DNA of 64,000 bases, taken from positions 1 to 64,000 of the forward strand of contig NZ_JBOCEF010000002.1 of NCBI RefSeq assembly GCF_050586345.1, in the 5' to 3' direction. The position numbers and the translations under genes were made by a program. This document shows positions 36,670 through 44,610 of this stretch, in pieces. The notes beneath the pieces were generated by a model. It was not told the origin of the DNA and ran no database searches. It was given only the letters and a program-made list of their open reading frames with translations. Origin of the DNA: JBOCEF01 sp050586345. GTDB taxonomy: Bacteria; Pseudomonadota; Alphaproteobacteria; Rhodobacterales; Rhodobacteraceae. The first letter of the stretch is position 1, and each line of letters opens with the position of its first letter.

Positions 36670-36746
36670 GGGCGCAGGCTCCGGGGAAGCGGTGGACAGG
36701 TCTTGCGGGTGGGATAGCGCGGGCAGGGGCGCGGCGCAAGCGGGCG

Positions 36747-37418
36747 TCAGTCCGCCCGCTTCAGCGCCCCGTGGCGCACGATGATGACGGTCATCCAGGC
36801 CAGCATCACGCCGTTCAGCAGGTGCCAGGCCCAGTGCGTGCCGATGGGCAGCGCCGCGCAGACCGGCCCGTGCTGATCGTCGAGCGTGCGGAACACCAGC
36901 GAGACGAACAGCATCCCCGCCCCGATCAGCAGGTCCCTCCCCACCGCGCTGCGCGCCGTCTTCAGCGCCGCCGCGCCATAGCCGACGATCACCAGCAGCA
37001 CCGCGCCATAGCCCGCCGAGCCGTTGAGCGGCCCCAGCACAGCCCTTATCGCCGCGCCCAGCCCCGCCGCCGTGGGAAAGAACGCCGCCACCGCAACGAG
37101 GCCGCCCCAGGCCGGGGCGCCGAAGAAGCGGGTGGTGGCGAAATGGATGTAGAACAGGATGAAGACCAGGATCGGGATCACGTCCGCCGCCGCCGCCCAG
37201 CGGGTGGCGAAGGTGTGGAACAGGAAGGACCCGACGCCGATCACCAGCTCGGTCCCCACCAGCGCGCGCACCGCGTAATCGCCGCTGCGCCCCGCCCGGC
37301 GCGCGATCCGCCAGGCGACCAGCGCGCAGATGATGAACGAGAGGTTGCTCAGCGCGTTCAGCGGCTCGGCCCAGAACCCGGGACCCAGGCGTTCGCAATA
37401 GCTGTCGATGGTCTCCAT
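36747..37418 (-). CDS. Ceramidase-like (CREST superfamily) membrane protein
   Basis: A 223-residue protein with about seven membrane helices. Its N-terminus (YCERLGPGFWAEPLNALSN) and the later GSFLFHTFATRWAAAADVIP and GTHWAWHLLNG blocks match the alkaline ceramidase family. The His and Asp residues that bind catalytic zinc are present. Bacterial members are common but their substrate is not established; sphingolipid hydrolysis should not be assumed. It lies 77 bp upstream of gatC on the same strand and may share its transcript. Confidence 0.85.
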   Translation of the reverse strand: METIDSYCERLGPGFWAEPLNALSNLSFIICALVAWRIARRAGRSGDYAVRALVGTELVIGVGSFLFHTFATRWAAAADVIPILVFILFYIHFATTRFFGAPAWGGLVAVAAFFPTAAGLGAAIRAVLGPLNGSAGYGAVLLVIVGYGAAALKTARSAVGRDLLIGAGMLFVSLVFRTLDDQHGPVCAALPIGTHWAWHLLNGVMLAWMTVIIVRHGALKRAD

Positions 37419-37568
37419 GCCCGCGCCCTTTCAGAGAGGTTCAACCGGGTTTCACCCGCCCTTCACGTCGCCGGGCTTGCCCGCGCCGCGTTCCCCGGCA
37501 TGATAGGCCGCGGGCGCGCAGGGGCCATGCCCTTGCCGCGGAAAACATTTCCACGATGGAGAGTTCAA

Positions 37569-38240
37569 ATGAAGATCACCTGGCTGGGCCATTCCGGCTT
37601 CCGCATCGAGATCGGCGACCAGGTCCTGCTGATCGACCCCTGGCTGCGCGGCAATCCCAGCTTCGACGAGGCGAAGTTCGACGAGGCGGTGGCGGGCGCG
37701 ACCCATGTGCTGATCAGCCACGGCCATTTCGACCACATCAACGACGCGGCCGAGGTCTGCAAGGCGACCGGCGCGCCGCCCGTCTGCATCTACGACGCCG
37801 CGGGCAAGCTGTCCGAAGCCACGGGCCTCGAGGCGATCGGCTTCAACAAGGGCGGCACGGTGATGCTCGGCGACGTCGCGGTGACCATGGTCAACGCCGT
37901 CCATTCCTATGGCGAGGGCGCGGGGTCCGAGGCGGGCTTCATGATCTCGCACGCGGGCCGCACCATCTATTTCTCGGGCGACACCGACGTGACCGCCGAC
38001 ATGGGCGTGTTCGAGGCGCTGCACCAGCCCGAGATCGGCATCCTCTGCGCCGGCGGCCATTTCACCATGGACATGAAGCGCGCGACCTATGCGGCGAAGA
38101 CCTTCTTCAACTTCAAGACGGTCATCCCCTGCCACTACAAGACCTTCCCGATCCTCGAGCAGTCGGCGCAGGTGATGAAGGACGGCCTGCCGGGCGTCGA
38201 CGTGGTGGAGATGGACGTGATGGCGCCGCAAGAGTTCTGA
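37569..38240 (+). CDS. UPF0173 metallo-beta-lactamase-fold hydrolase
   Basis: A 223-residue metal-dependent hydrolase. The MBL signature HGHFDH (51-56) is preceded by WLGHSGFRIE and followed by AVHSYGE, the IYFSGDTDVT strand and a C-terminal PCHYKTFP, as in the UPF0173/YtkL group. The physiological substrate is unknown. The ATG at 37569 follows GGAGAG. It is divergent from the ceramidase-like gene and followed by a large hairpin. Confidence 0.9.
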   Translation: MKITWLGHSGFRIEIGDQVLLIDPWLRGNPSFDEAKFDEAVAGATHVLISHGHFDHINDAAEVCKATGAPPVCIYDAAGKLSEATGLEAIGFNKGGTVMLGDVAVTMVNAVHSYGEGAGSEAGFMISHAGRTIYFSGDTDVTADMGVFEALHQPEIGILCAGGHFTMDMKRATYAAKTFFNFKTVIPCHYKTFPILEQSAQVMKDGLPGVDVVEMDVMAPQEF

Positions 38241-38302
38241 TCGCGCCCGCCGGGCGGGGCAAGCGCCCCCGCCCGGCGCAGGCGGGCGCGGCGCGCGCCG
38301 CA

Positions 38303-38361
38303 ACGAAAGACGCCCCGGGCGCGGCCGGAGAGGTCTCCGGCGGCCCCGGGGCGCTTCGTTC
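38303..38361 (+). terminator. Large hairpin terminator of the UPF0173 gene
   Basis: An imperfect stem of about 25 bp: ACGAAAGACGCCCCGGG on the left pairs with CCCCGGGGCGCTTCGT on the right around GGAGAGGTCTCC, followed by TCTC. It lies about 60 bp after the stop. Confidence 0.7.
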
Positions 38362-38877
38362 TCAAATATGCCGTTCCCCGTGCCTGGAAGACGGCGTGCA
38401 ACCCAATCGGTCAAGCCGCTGATGGCCGGGAGGGGGCCGGTGCGGCGAAGAAAAAGGCGTGTCGTCAAAGCCTCGACCGGGGAGGGAGGGCCCCCGGGGG
38501 CGTGCGCTCCCCCGGGGGCATGGAAGACGCCCGCTCCCCAGCGGCGACGACTTCCACAACGAGACCCTTTCAGCGGTCGGGCGCCGGGACTTCCGCATGC
38601 GAACTCCATGCGGCGGCGTCGACCTTGTCGCCCGGCCTGGGGGCGGGATCCCCATCACCCGCCCCCGGACCGAACTGTCGCGGACCTCCCCAGAAGGCCG
38701 CGACGCCGCGCTTTTGAGGCGCGGGACCGCCCATGGACGCGCGGGAACGGCGCGTCTTCCGGGCCCGTCTCTCTCCCCGCCTCCCCACGCTTCCTCAGCG
38801 AGGCGGGGCGAGAGGACGTCTTTCGTCTCGATGAAGAACGGGTACAGGTCCGCGCGTGACACGAACGTGATACCGCG
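38362..38877. other. Gene-free stretch between UPF0173 and tadA
   Basis: 516 bp of visibly lower G+C than its surroundings. Frames exist on both strands but have poor codon character and I do not recognise them. Structure includes a palindrome GCCCCCGGGGGCGTGCGCTC at 38489-38508 with its C-run partner to 38519, a CCGCATG/CATGCGG inverted repeat (38593-38613), and a GGGGGCGGGAT/ATCACCCGCCCCC pair near 38640-38667. A structured RNA or decayed gene is possible. Confidence 0.5.
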
Positions 38878-39342
38878 TCAGCGAAATCGTTTTTCCTCGA
38901 AGAAATCGCGCAGCAGCGCGGCGCTTTCTTCGGCCGCCACGCCGGCGATCACCTCGGGGCGGTGATGGGACTGGGGATGGTCGAACACCCGCGGTCCCTG
39001 CTCGATTCCACCCGATTTCGGGTCCGCGGCGCCGTAAATCACCCGCGAAATGCGCGCCGCGGCGATGGCGGCGGCGCAGGCGGGGCAGGGCTCGAGCGTC
39101 ACCCAAAGCACTGCGCCGGGCAGCCGTTCGGAGCCGGCGGCGGCGCAGGCGGCGCGAATCGCCAGGATCTCGGCATGGGCGATGGGGTCGTGCAGCTCGC
39201 GCACCCGGTTCCCGGCGCGGGCGATGATTCGGCCCGACGAATCGGTCAGAACCGCCCCCACGGGCGTCTCTCCGCGCGCGGCGGCGGCGCGGGCCTCGGC
39301 CAGGGCCTCGGGCATCAGGGATCGGAACGGCGCGTCGGTCAT
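38878..39342 (-). CDS. tadA: tRNA-specific adenosine deaminase
   Basis: A 154-residue zinc deaminase converting adenosine 34 of tRNA-Arg(ACG) to inosine. The zinc and proton-shuttle residues are H56 and E58 (HAEI) and C86/C89 (PCPAC). Family blocks GETPVGAVL and the C-terminal DFFEEKR helix are present. The start at 39342 begins MTDAPF. It lies 168 bp downstream of the convergently placed terminator of the VPLPA gene and appears monocistronic. Confidence 0.95.
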   Translation of the reverse strand: MTDAPFRSLMPEALAEARAAAARGETPVGAVLTDSSGRIIARAGNRVRELHDPIAHAEILAIRAACAAAGSERLPGAVLWVTLEPCPACAAAIAAARISRVIYGAADPKSGGIEQGPRVFDHPQSHHRPEVIAGVAAEESAALLRDFFEEKRFR

Positions 39343-39426
39343 GCGCCCATGATGTAGGCGGGCGCGGGGCGGGGGGGAAGCCCGGCGCGCCCCGCCCCGC
39401 CGCCTCACGCAGAAAAAACGCGCATG

Positions 39427-39453
39427 AAAAAAAGGACGGCCCGGGGGCCGTCC
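39427..39453 (-). terminator. Rho-independent terminator of the VPLPA gene at 39511
   Basis: Read leftwards, stem GGACGGCC/GGCCGTCC with a short loop (39434-39453) is followed by seven T residues (39427-39433). This is one of the strongest terminators in the window. Confidence 0.9.
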
Positions 39454-39510
39454 CTTCCGAGGCTTCAGCCTCTCCGCTCCCCTTTCGAGGGCGGATGCGG
39501 TGCGCGCGCC

Positions 39511-40203
39511 TCAGCCGCGGCGGCGGCGCGCGGCGATCCCCATGGCCCCGAGCGCGCCCAGCAGCAGCGGCGCGGCGGCGGGGACGGGCACGTCGGCGGT
39601 CCCGCCGATCACATAGCCCTGGAAGGTCACCTCGGACACGAAGGTCCAGGAGCCGGAGGAGACGATGGTCATCTCGAACAGCGATCCGGCCGCGTTCAAC
39701 GCGGTCAGGGTGGTGGAGGTCGGCCCGGCGACGTTGGACAGCGTCCCGGAGCTGAACGGGGTTCCGCCCTGCACGCCGAACGAGAAGCTGGCGGGCGCGT
39801 TCACGCCGCCCGTGGCCCCGCTGTCGTAATGCAGGGTGACCTCGTCGATCACCACGTCGGTCCCGAAGTCGAAGGTGATGACCGGGCTGTCGAGATACCA
39901 GCCGACATAGGGGCCGGTCCCCGCGGTGTTCTCGATCCCGGGCGTGTTCCAGTGCTGCGTCTCGATATACCCGTCGGTCAGGTCGCCGGCGCCGCCCGAC
40001 AGGAATTCGCCATCCGAGGTCTTGGGGCCGGCCCCGCTGACCGCGCCGACGCCGTCATAGTTGATGTCCCAGTAGTTGAAGGAGCCGAAAGAGGCCTGCC
40101 CATCGCCGTTGATCATCGAATAGGTGACCGGCGACAGGGGGGCGGCGGCGGCGGCGCCTGCGAAAAGGGCGGCGGCGGCGGCGAGGGAAAAGGTCTTCTT
40201 CAT
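39511..40203 (-). CDS. VPLPA-CTERM exported protein with galactose-binding-like body
   Basis: A 230-residue protein. The signal peptide is Lys-rich then Ala-rich, cleaved near AAAAAP. The body has the strand pattern of a discoidin/galactose-binding fold: GGAGDLTDGYIET, then GPYVGWYLDS and ITFDFGTDVVIDEVTLHYD. The tail ends DVPVPAAAP, a hydrophobic helix and RRRRG, a VPLPA/PEP-CTERM-type sorting signal. A carbohydrate-binding role at the cell surface is plausible but not shown. The ATG at 40203 is preceded by GGAG. It is divergent from the pseudouridine synthase gene. Confidence 0.8.
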   Translation of the reverse strand: MKKTFSLAAAAALFAGAAAAAPLSPVTYSMINGDGQASFGSFNYWDINYDGVGAVSGAGPKTSDGEFLSGGAGDLTDGYIETQHWNTPGIENTAGTGPYVGWYLDSPVITFDFGTDVVIDEVTLHYDSGATGGVNAPASFSFGVQGGTPFSSGTLSNVAGPTSTTLTALNAAGSLFEMTIVSSGSWTFVSEVTFQGYVIGGTADVPVPAAAPLLLGALGAMGIAARRRRG

Positions 40204-40413
40204 CGAAACGGCTCCGGCGTGGTCCAGCGATCTCCGGCGGCGATTCCCCTCGGGAACGCAGGTCCGGTTCATATTCTCTTTACCCTTTCACGGCGGCCTG
40301 TGCGAGCTTTTCGAGCCCTGGCCCGCGCCCGGCGGCCTGCATGGCGGCGGATTTCCGGCCCCCGCCCCTCGGGCCCGCTTGGCGCGGCGGGCCGCGCGGC
40401 GTATGCCCATGAC

Positions 40414-41655
40414 ATGACCCAGGATGATTCCCGAGACGGCGAGCGCATCGCCAAACGCCTCGCCCGCGCGGGCGTCGCCTCGCGCCGCGTGGCCGAACGC
40501 ATGATCGAGGACGGCCGCGTGCGCGTGAACGGCAAGCGCATCGACAGCCCGGCCCTCAATGTCGGGCCCGCCGACCTGGTGGAGGTCGACGGCGTGCCGC
40601 TCGATCCGCCCGAGCGCCCGCGGCTGTGGCGCTATCACAAGCCCGCCGGGCTGGTGACGACCGAGCGCGACGAGGAGGGCCGCGCCACGGTCTTCGCCAA
40701 CCTGCCGCCCGAGCTGCCGCGGGTGGTGTCGGTCGGGCGGCTCGACCTCAATTCCGAGGGGCTGCTGCTGCTGACCAACGATGGCGATCTGAAGCGGCGG
40801 CTGGAGCTGCCGAGTACCGGCTGGCTGCGCCGCTACCGCGTGCGCGTGCATGGCCGCCCGACGGAAAAGGACCTGGCGCCGCTCGCCGACGGGATGGTGA
40901 TCGACGGCGAGGTGTTCCAGCCGATGGAGTTCACGCTCGACCGCCAGCAGGGCGCCAACGCCTGGCTGACGGTGGGCCTGCGTGAGGGCCGCAACCGCGA
41001 GATCCGCCGCGCGCTGGGCGCGCTGGGCTTCGACGTGGGCCGCCTGATCCGGGTCAGCTACGGGCCGTTCCAGCTTGGCGAACTGCGCGCCGGGGATGCG
41101 GAGGAGATCAAGGCCAAGGTGCTGCGCGACCAGCTGGGGCTGGAGGCGTGGGAGCCGCCGGCGCCGAAGGGCCAGAAGGGCGGGGCGAAGGGCGGGGCGC
41201 GCGACGCCTCGGCCTCGCTGCGCCGCGGGGGCAAGCCCGGCGCGGGCGGGCCCGCGGACAAACCGGGCGGCAAGCCCGCCGCGGCGGCGCCGGCGCGGCG
41301 CAAGCCCGCGGGTCCCGGCATGCGCGGACGTGATTTCGAGGTCTCGGCCAAGCCCGGCCCGGCGGCGAGGGGCAAGCCCGGCGGCAAGGGCGGGCGCCCC
41401 GAGGGCGCGCGCGGCGGCGACAAGGCGTCGGGCTGGTCCGGCGGCCCGGCCCGTGACGGCGGTGGTCGCACCGGCGGCGGCGGCGAGCGCGGGGGAGAGC
41501 GCGGCGGGCCCTCGGGCGGCCGCGGTCCGGCTCGGTCCGGCGGCGGCGGCCGCGGTCCGGGCGGCGGCGATGGCGGGCGCGGCGGATCGGGCGGTCCCGG
41601 GCGCGGCCCGGGCGGCCCCGGCGGGCGCGGCCCCGGCGGCGGGCGCAAGCGCTGA
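40414..41655 (+). CDS. rluB: RluB-type 23S rRNA pseudouridine synthase with Gly/Arg-rich tail
   Basis: A 413-residue protein. An S4 RNA-binding domain (AKRLARAGVASRRVAERMI) leads into the RsuA/RluB catalytic domain, with the nucleophile Asp in GRLDLNSEGLLLLTNDG and a GRNREIRRAL block. RluB modifies U2605 (E. coli numbering) in 23S rRNA. Residues ~255-413 are a low-complexity tail of Gly, Arg, Pro and Lys, about 160 residues long, that probably binds RNA non-specifically. RluB against other RsuA-family enzymes is my best assignment, not certain. The ATG at 40414 (MTQDDSRDGER) matches the family start. Confidence 0.87.
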   Translation: MTQDDSRDGERIAKRLARAGVASRRVAERMIEDGRVRVNGKRIDSPALNVGPADLVEVDGVPLDPPERPRLWRYHKPAGLVTTERDEEGRATVFANLPPELPRVVSVGRLDLNSEGLLLLTNDGDLKRRLELPSTGWLRRYRVRVHGRPTEKDLAPLADGMVIDGEVFQPMEFTLDRQQGANAWLTVGLREGRNREIRRALGALGFDVGRLIRVSYGPFQLGELRAGDAEEIKAKVLRDQLGLEAWEPPAPKGQKGGAKGGARDASASLRRGGKPGAGGPADKPGGKPAAAAPARRKPAGPGMRGRDFEVSAKPGPAARGKPGGKGGRPEGARGGDKASGWSGGPARDGGGRTGGGGERGGERGGPSGGRGPARSGGGGRGPGGGDGGRGGSGGPGRGPGGPGGRGPGGGRKR

Positions 41656-41663
41656 AGACATGG

Positions 41664-41697
41664 CGGCGGCGCGGGGCGGGACCCCGCGCCGCCGTTT
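41664..41697 (+). terminator. Terminator of the pseudouridine synthase gene
   Basis: A 13-bp perfect stem CGGCGGCGCGGGG / CCCCGCGCCGCCG with a CGGGA loop, followed by TTT, 8 bp after the stop codon. Confidence 0.85.
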
Positions 41698-41751
41698 CCA
41701 TCCCGGGGCTTTCTCTTGGGGCTTCGATCCCGGGACGTCCATCCTTGGGCC

Positions 41752-42459
41752 TCACGGCGCCTCCGCGTCCCCCGAGGGATGCACCATGACCCGCCAGCCT
41801 TCGCGCAGCGCGGCGACCGAGGCGGGCGGGGTCAGCAGCGCGGCCCGCCCCGGCAGGGCCTCGCGCGCGCCATAGCCCGCCCAGCCCCAGGGCCGCACGC
41901 CATCCTCGACCCGCAGCAGCGCCCGGCCGCCCGCATCCAGCAGCATCGCGCCCTGGGGCAGGGCGGCGGGGTCCGCGGCGGGGGCGACATGGGGGCGCGG
42001 CCCGAGGCGCTGCGCGTGCAGCGCCGCGTCCATCGCGGCGGCCCGCGCCCGCCCGCCGCGCAGGCCCGCGCCCCGGGCGAAGGCCTCGGCATAGGCGAGG
42101 GCGTCGGCGCGTCGGCACTCGAAGCAGGGGCGATGTCCGGCGGCGAGCGCGGCGGCCTCGTCGAGAAAGAACAGCGCCGTGTAGCCCCGCGGCGGCATCG
42201 GCGCCCGGCGGCGTCCCCTGAACGAGAGGGCGCAGCAGATCCAGGCCGTCGTGGTCCAGCGCCGCAGGACCCGCCCCCCGGCGTCGTGCAGCCGGCCGCG
42301 ATTGCCCATCATCCCGCCGCGGGCAGGGACGGCGTGCAGCCCTCCCTCCGGGTCCACCCGGTTGCGCAGGGGGCGGGGCGCGCGGTCCGACGGGGCGACG
42401 ATGGGGGCGTCGGCGGGGGCGCCGGCGTCGTCGTCGGCAGGCGGCTGCGGGGTCGACAT
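41752..42459 (-). CDS. Conserved hypothetical protein with CFEC motif
   Basis: A 235-residue protein of a family common in Rhodobacterales. It contains RNRVDPEGGLHAVPARGGMMGNRG, here given in pieces: NRVDPEGG, MMGNRGRLHD and WICCALSFRGRRR. A GYTALFFLDEAAALAAGHRPC block then runs into a zinc-finger-like CFECRRAD. Function is unknown. I place the start at 42459 (MSTPQPP, GAAGG upstream); an ATG at 42474 is an alternative. It is divergent from the amidase gene with only about 54 bp between them. Confidence 0.68.
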   Translation of the reverse strand: MSTPQPPADDDAGAPADAPIVAPSDRAPRPLRNRVDPEGGLHAVPARGGMMGNRGRLHDAGGRVLRRWTTTAWICCALSFRGRRRAPMPPRGYTALFFLDEAAALAAGHRPCFECRRADALAYAEAFARGAGLRGGRARAAAMDAALHAQRLGPRPHVAPAADPAALPQGAMLLDAGGRALLRVEDGVRPWGWAGYGAREALPGRAALLTPPASVAALREGWRVMVHPSGDAEAP

Positions 42460-42513
42460 CGGCGCGGCCTTCATGTTGCTCTGCGCCCCGCTGGATCTGC
42501 CGGAGACGCGCGA

Positions 42514-43236
42514 ATGAGCCTGAGCATAACCGACCGCCCCTCGCCCAACCACGGCCCGCGCAAGGGGGGCGCGCGGCCGGACATCATCCTGATCCACGGC
42601 ACGGCGATGGAGAGCATGGAGGCCGCGCGCGACCGGCTCTGCGATCCGGGGCCGGAGGTGTCGGCGCATTACCTGGTGGGCCGCGACGGGACCGTGCTGC
42701 GGCTGGTCCCCGAGGACCGGCGCGCCTGGCATGCGGGGCTGGCGGCCTGGGGGGACGTGCGGGACGTCAATTCGCGCTCGATCGGGATCGAGATCGACTA
42801 TCCGGGGCCGTTCAGCGGGCCGGAGGCGCCGGACTATGCCGAGGCGGCGATGGCGGCGCTGATCCCGCTCCTGGCGCAGATCCGGGCGCGCTGGGACATC
42901 CCCGCTTCCCGCGTGCTGGCCCATTCCGACGTGGCCCCGGGGCGCAAGGACGACCCGGGCGAGCGTTTCGACTGGGAGCGGCTGGCGGCGGCGGGCCATG
43001 CCGTGCCGCGCCCCGCGGCGGCCGAGGGGCTGGCGCTCGAGGGGCTGGGTCGGGCGATGGCGCTCAGGGCCTGCGCCGGGCTGGGCTACCGCTGGGAGGG
43101 GGCCGCGGGCGAGGATGCGGCGCTCGAGGCCGCGCGGCTGCGCTGGGCGCCAGGGGCGGCGCGCACGGCGCCGGGGGGCGCGCCTTCGCGGGTCCTGGCG
43201 GCGCGGCTGGCGGCGCTGGCGCTGGCGCAGAGCTGA
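42514..43236 (+). CDS. N-acetylmuramoyl-L-alanine amidase, AmpD-like
   Basis: A 240-residue amidase_2-fold enzyme that cleaves between N-acetylmuramic acid and L-alanine in peptidoglycan or its recycled fragments. Zinc ligands are H28 (LIHGT), H137 (AHSDVAPGRK) and D147 (KDDPG). E93 in GIEID is the likely catalytic acid. No signal peptide is seen, which fits the cytoplasmic recycling enzyme AmpD, although an export route cannot be excluded. A C-terminal helical, peptidoglycan-binding-like region follows. The start has GGAGA upstream. Confidence 0.88.
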   Translation: MSLSITDRPSPNHGPRKGGARPDIILIHGTAMESMEAARDRLCDPGPEVSAHYLVGRDGTVLRLVPEDRRAWHAGLAAWGDVRDVNSRSIGIEIDYPGPFSGPEAPDYAEAAMAALIPLLAQIRARWDIPASRVLAHSDVAPGRKDDPGERFDWERLAAAGHAVPRPAAAEGLALEGLGRAMALRACAGLGYRWEGAAGEDAALEAARLRWAPGAARTAPGGAPSRVLAARLAALALAQS

Positions 43237-43286
43237 CCGGGCGGGGCCGCGCGCCGGGGCGGCGCAGCCGCACGCCGGCGCCGAAC

Positions 43287-43303
43287 GGGGGGCTCGTCCC
43301 CCC
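43287..43303. repeat. GC hairpin repeat, type 2, copy 1
   Basis: Sequence GGGGGGCTCGTCCCCCC, a perfect 6-bp stem with a CTCGT loop. The same 17 bases occur at 58560-58576 with related flanks (CGAAC and CGGAC to the left). Confidence 0.75.
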
Positions 43304-43443
43304 TGGGGCGGCCATTCGGGAAAGACCTGCGCCGGGTGCGGGCGGCCTCGGGGGGGCATGACGCCCCCCGCTCGGCCGCCCGGCGCCGCCGGGGCGGCGC
43401 GGCGCGGGCGGCCGCCGGGGCGCGGGAAACCCGTCCGCGGCGC

Positions 43444-43472
43444 TGGACGCGGACGCGATTGCGGCGTATCCA
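43444..43472 (+). promoter_or_regulatory. Predicted rnpB promoter
   Basis: TGGACG (43444-43449, four of six to TTGACA) and TATCCA (43467-43472) are separated by exactly 17 bp. This places the start point at about 43479, the independently predicted 5' end of the RNase P RNA. Confidence 0.5.
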
Positions 43473-43478
43473 GCGCCC

Positions 43479-43875
43479 CGTGCGGATGGCTGGACGGTCG
43501 CGGCGCGCCTTCGGGCGGGCCGAGGAAAGTCCGGACGCCACGCAGACGCGGCGCCGGGTAACGCCCGGCCGGGGAGGGGTTCGCCCTGACCCGAGGGAAA
43601 GCGCCACAGAGAACAGACCGCCGTCCCGCGGGACGGCGACGGTGAAACGGTGGGGTAAGAGCCCACCGCGGCCCTGGCGACAGGGACGGCATGGCAAGCC
43701 CCGCCGGGCGCAAGGTCAAGTTATGGGGGAGCCGCCTCGCGCGGCGCCGGGTTGTCTGCGACCGGCCCCCAGTGGTGGACCGCGAGAACCCCCGGGCGAC
43801 CGGGGGTCCAGATGAATGGCCGTCCAGGGGGCCTCGCGCCCCCGGACAGAATCCGGCTTACAGGCCGTTCGCACG
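43479..43875 (+). ncRNA. rnpB: RNase P RNA, bacterial type A
   Basis: The catalytic RNA of RNase P, which matures tRNA 5' ends. The universal CR-I block GAGGAAAGTCCGGAC is at about 43521-43535. The CR-V region (AGAATCCGGCTTACAGG) is at about 43849-43865. The 5' strand TGCGGATGGCT (43481-43491) pairs with GGCCGTTCGCA (43863-43873) as helix P1, with three G-U pairs, which sets both ends. Length of about 395 nt is normal for alphaproteobacteria. A predicted promoter lies exactly upstream. A pyrimidine-rich tract follows the 3' end. Confidence 0.95.
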
Positions 43876-44610
43876 CTTCTTCTCTTCCCCGCGCCGCCCG
43901 GCGCGGGCGCTCCGGCGCCGGGCGGCGGCCCTGGCGCCCATGCCGCGCCCTCCCGGGCGCCCGCGTCCCGGCGCCGGGCGCGGCCCACGGCGCGGTCCGT
44001 CCCATGCCATCCCACCCGTCCCCACAAGGGCGCCGCCGTGGCGCCGCCGGGATGCCGCCGGGATGCCGAGGGTCATCCCACCCCATCCCACCACGTGGCC
44101 GATCCCCGCCCGATTCACTGGATTCCCACGGGATCCCGGCGCGATTCGACCCGTTTCAGGCGAAACCGCGCCGGGGCGCGCCCGCCCGCCGTGATCCATC
44201 CAATTTTAATCATATACGTAAGATGAACGGATGGACCCCATATCTAGGGGCGCCTCGGTCCGAGGTCTCCATATCCGGCGGCGCCCCGTGCGCCGCCCCA
44301 TCCCGGCCCATGCCGCGCGGGGGCTTTGTCCCATCAGAATCCATAAAATCCCCTTGGGTGGCCTGAAATGTCGTGGTAAATCATTTCCCAGAGGCGATGA
44401 CCCGGGACGATCCAAAAAGGGCGGTCGGGTTTCACAGAGGCAAGGTCGAGCAGCCGAGCCCCATCGACAGCCGGGTCCGCCCGGCGACATGCGAAGAACG
44501 CGCGGAACGACGGAACTTCGTAGGGACGCGGGCGGGTCGCGCCAGGACATGGCGCGGCCCGCCTTGCGTTCGGGGAACCGAACGCGCGAACGAGGGAGAG
44601 CAGGGCCCCG
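43876..44610. other. Gene-free leader between rnpB and mraZ
   Basis: 735 bp with no coding frame I can support. It includes a tandem 11-bp GCCGCCGGGAT duplication (about 44044-44065), CCCATCCCACC-type repeats near 44000-44095, and an A/T island (CAATTTTAATCATATACGTA at 44201-44220) framed by TCCATCC/GGATGGA (44195-44201, 44229-44235). A GCGTTCGG/CCGAACGC hairpin lies at about 44570-44588. The dcw promoter should be here. I saw no convincing MraZ-box series (spaced TGGG repeats). Confidence 0.6.

Larger units (their letters stand above)
43237..43478. other. Intergenic region upstream of rnpB with hairpin repeats
   Basis: 242 bp. Contains the type 2 hairpin at 43287-43303, a second hairpin GGGGGGGCATGACGCCCCCC at about 43353-43372, and at its end the inverted repeat GCGCTGGA/TCCAGCGC (43440-43476) that overlaps the rnpB promoter. 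Confidence 0.65.

Noticed and set aside
38362..38862. 166-codon minus-strand frame just after tadA
   Set aside because: It starts with a GTG and about 25 plausible residues, then turns into Arg/Pro/Ser-rich sequence. There is no family resemblance, so it is not called as a gene.
44340..44610. MraZ-box series upstream of mraZ
   Set aside because: Only isolated TGGG or GTGG words occur, 15 bp apart or irregular, not the usual 10-bp spaced set.
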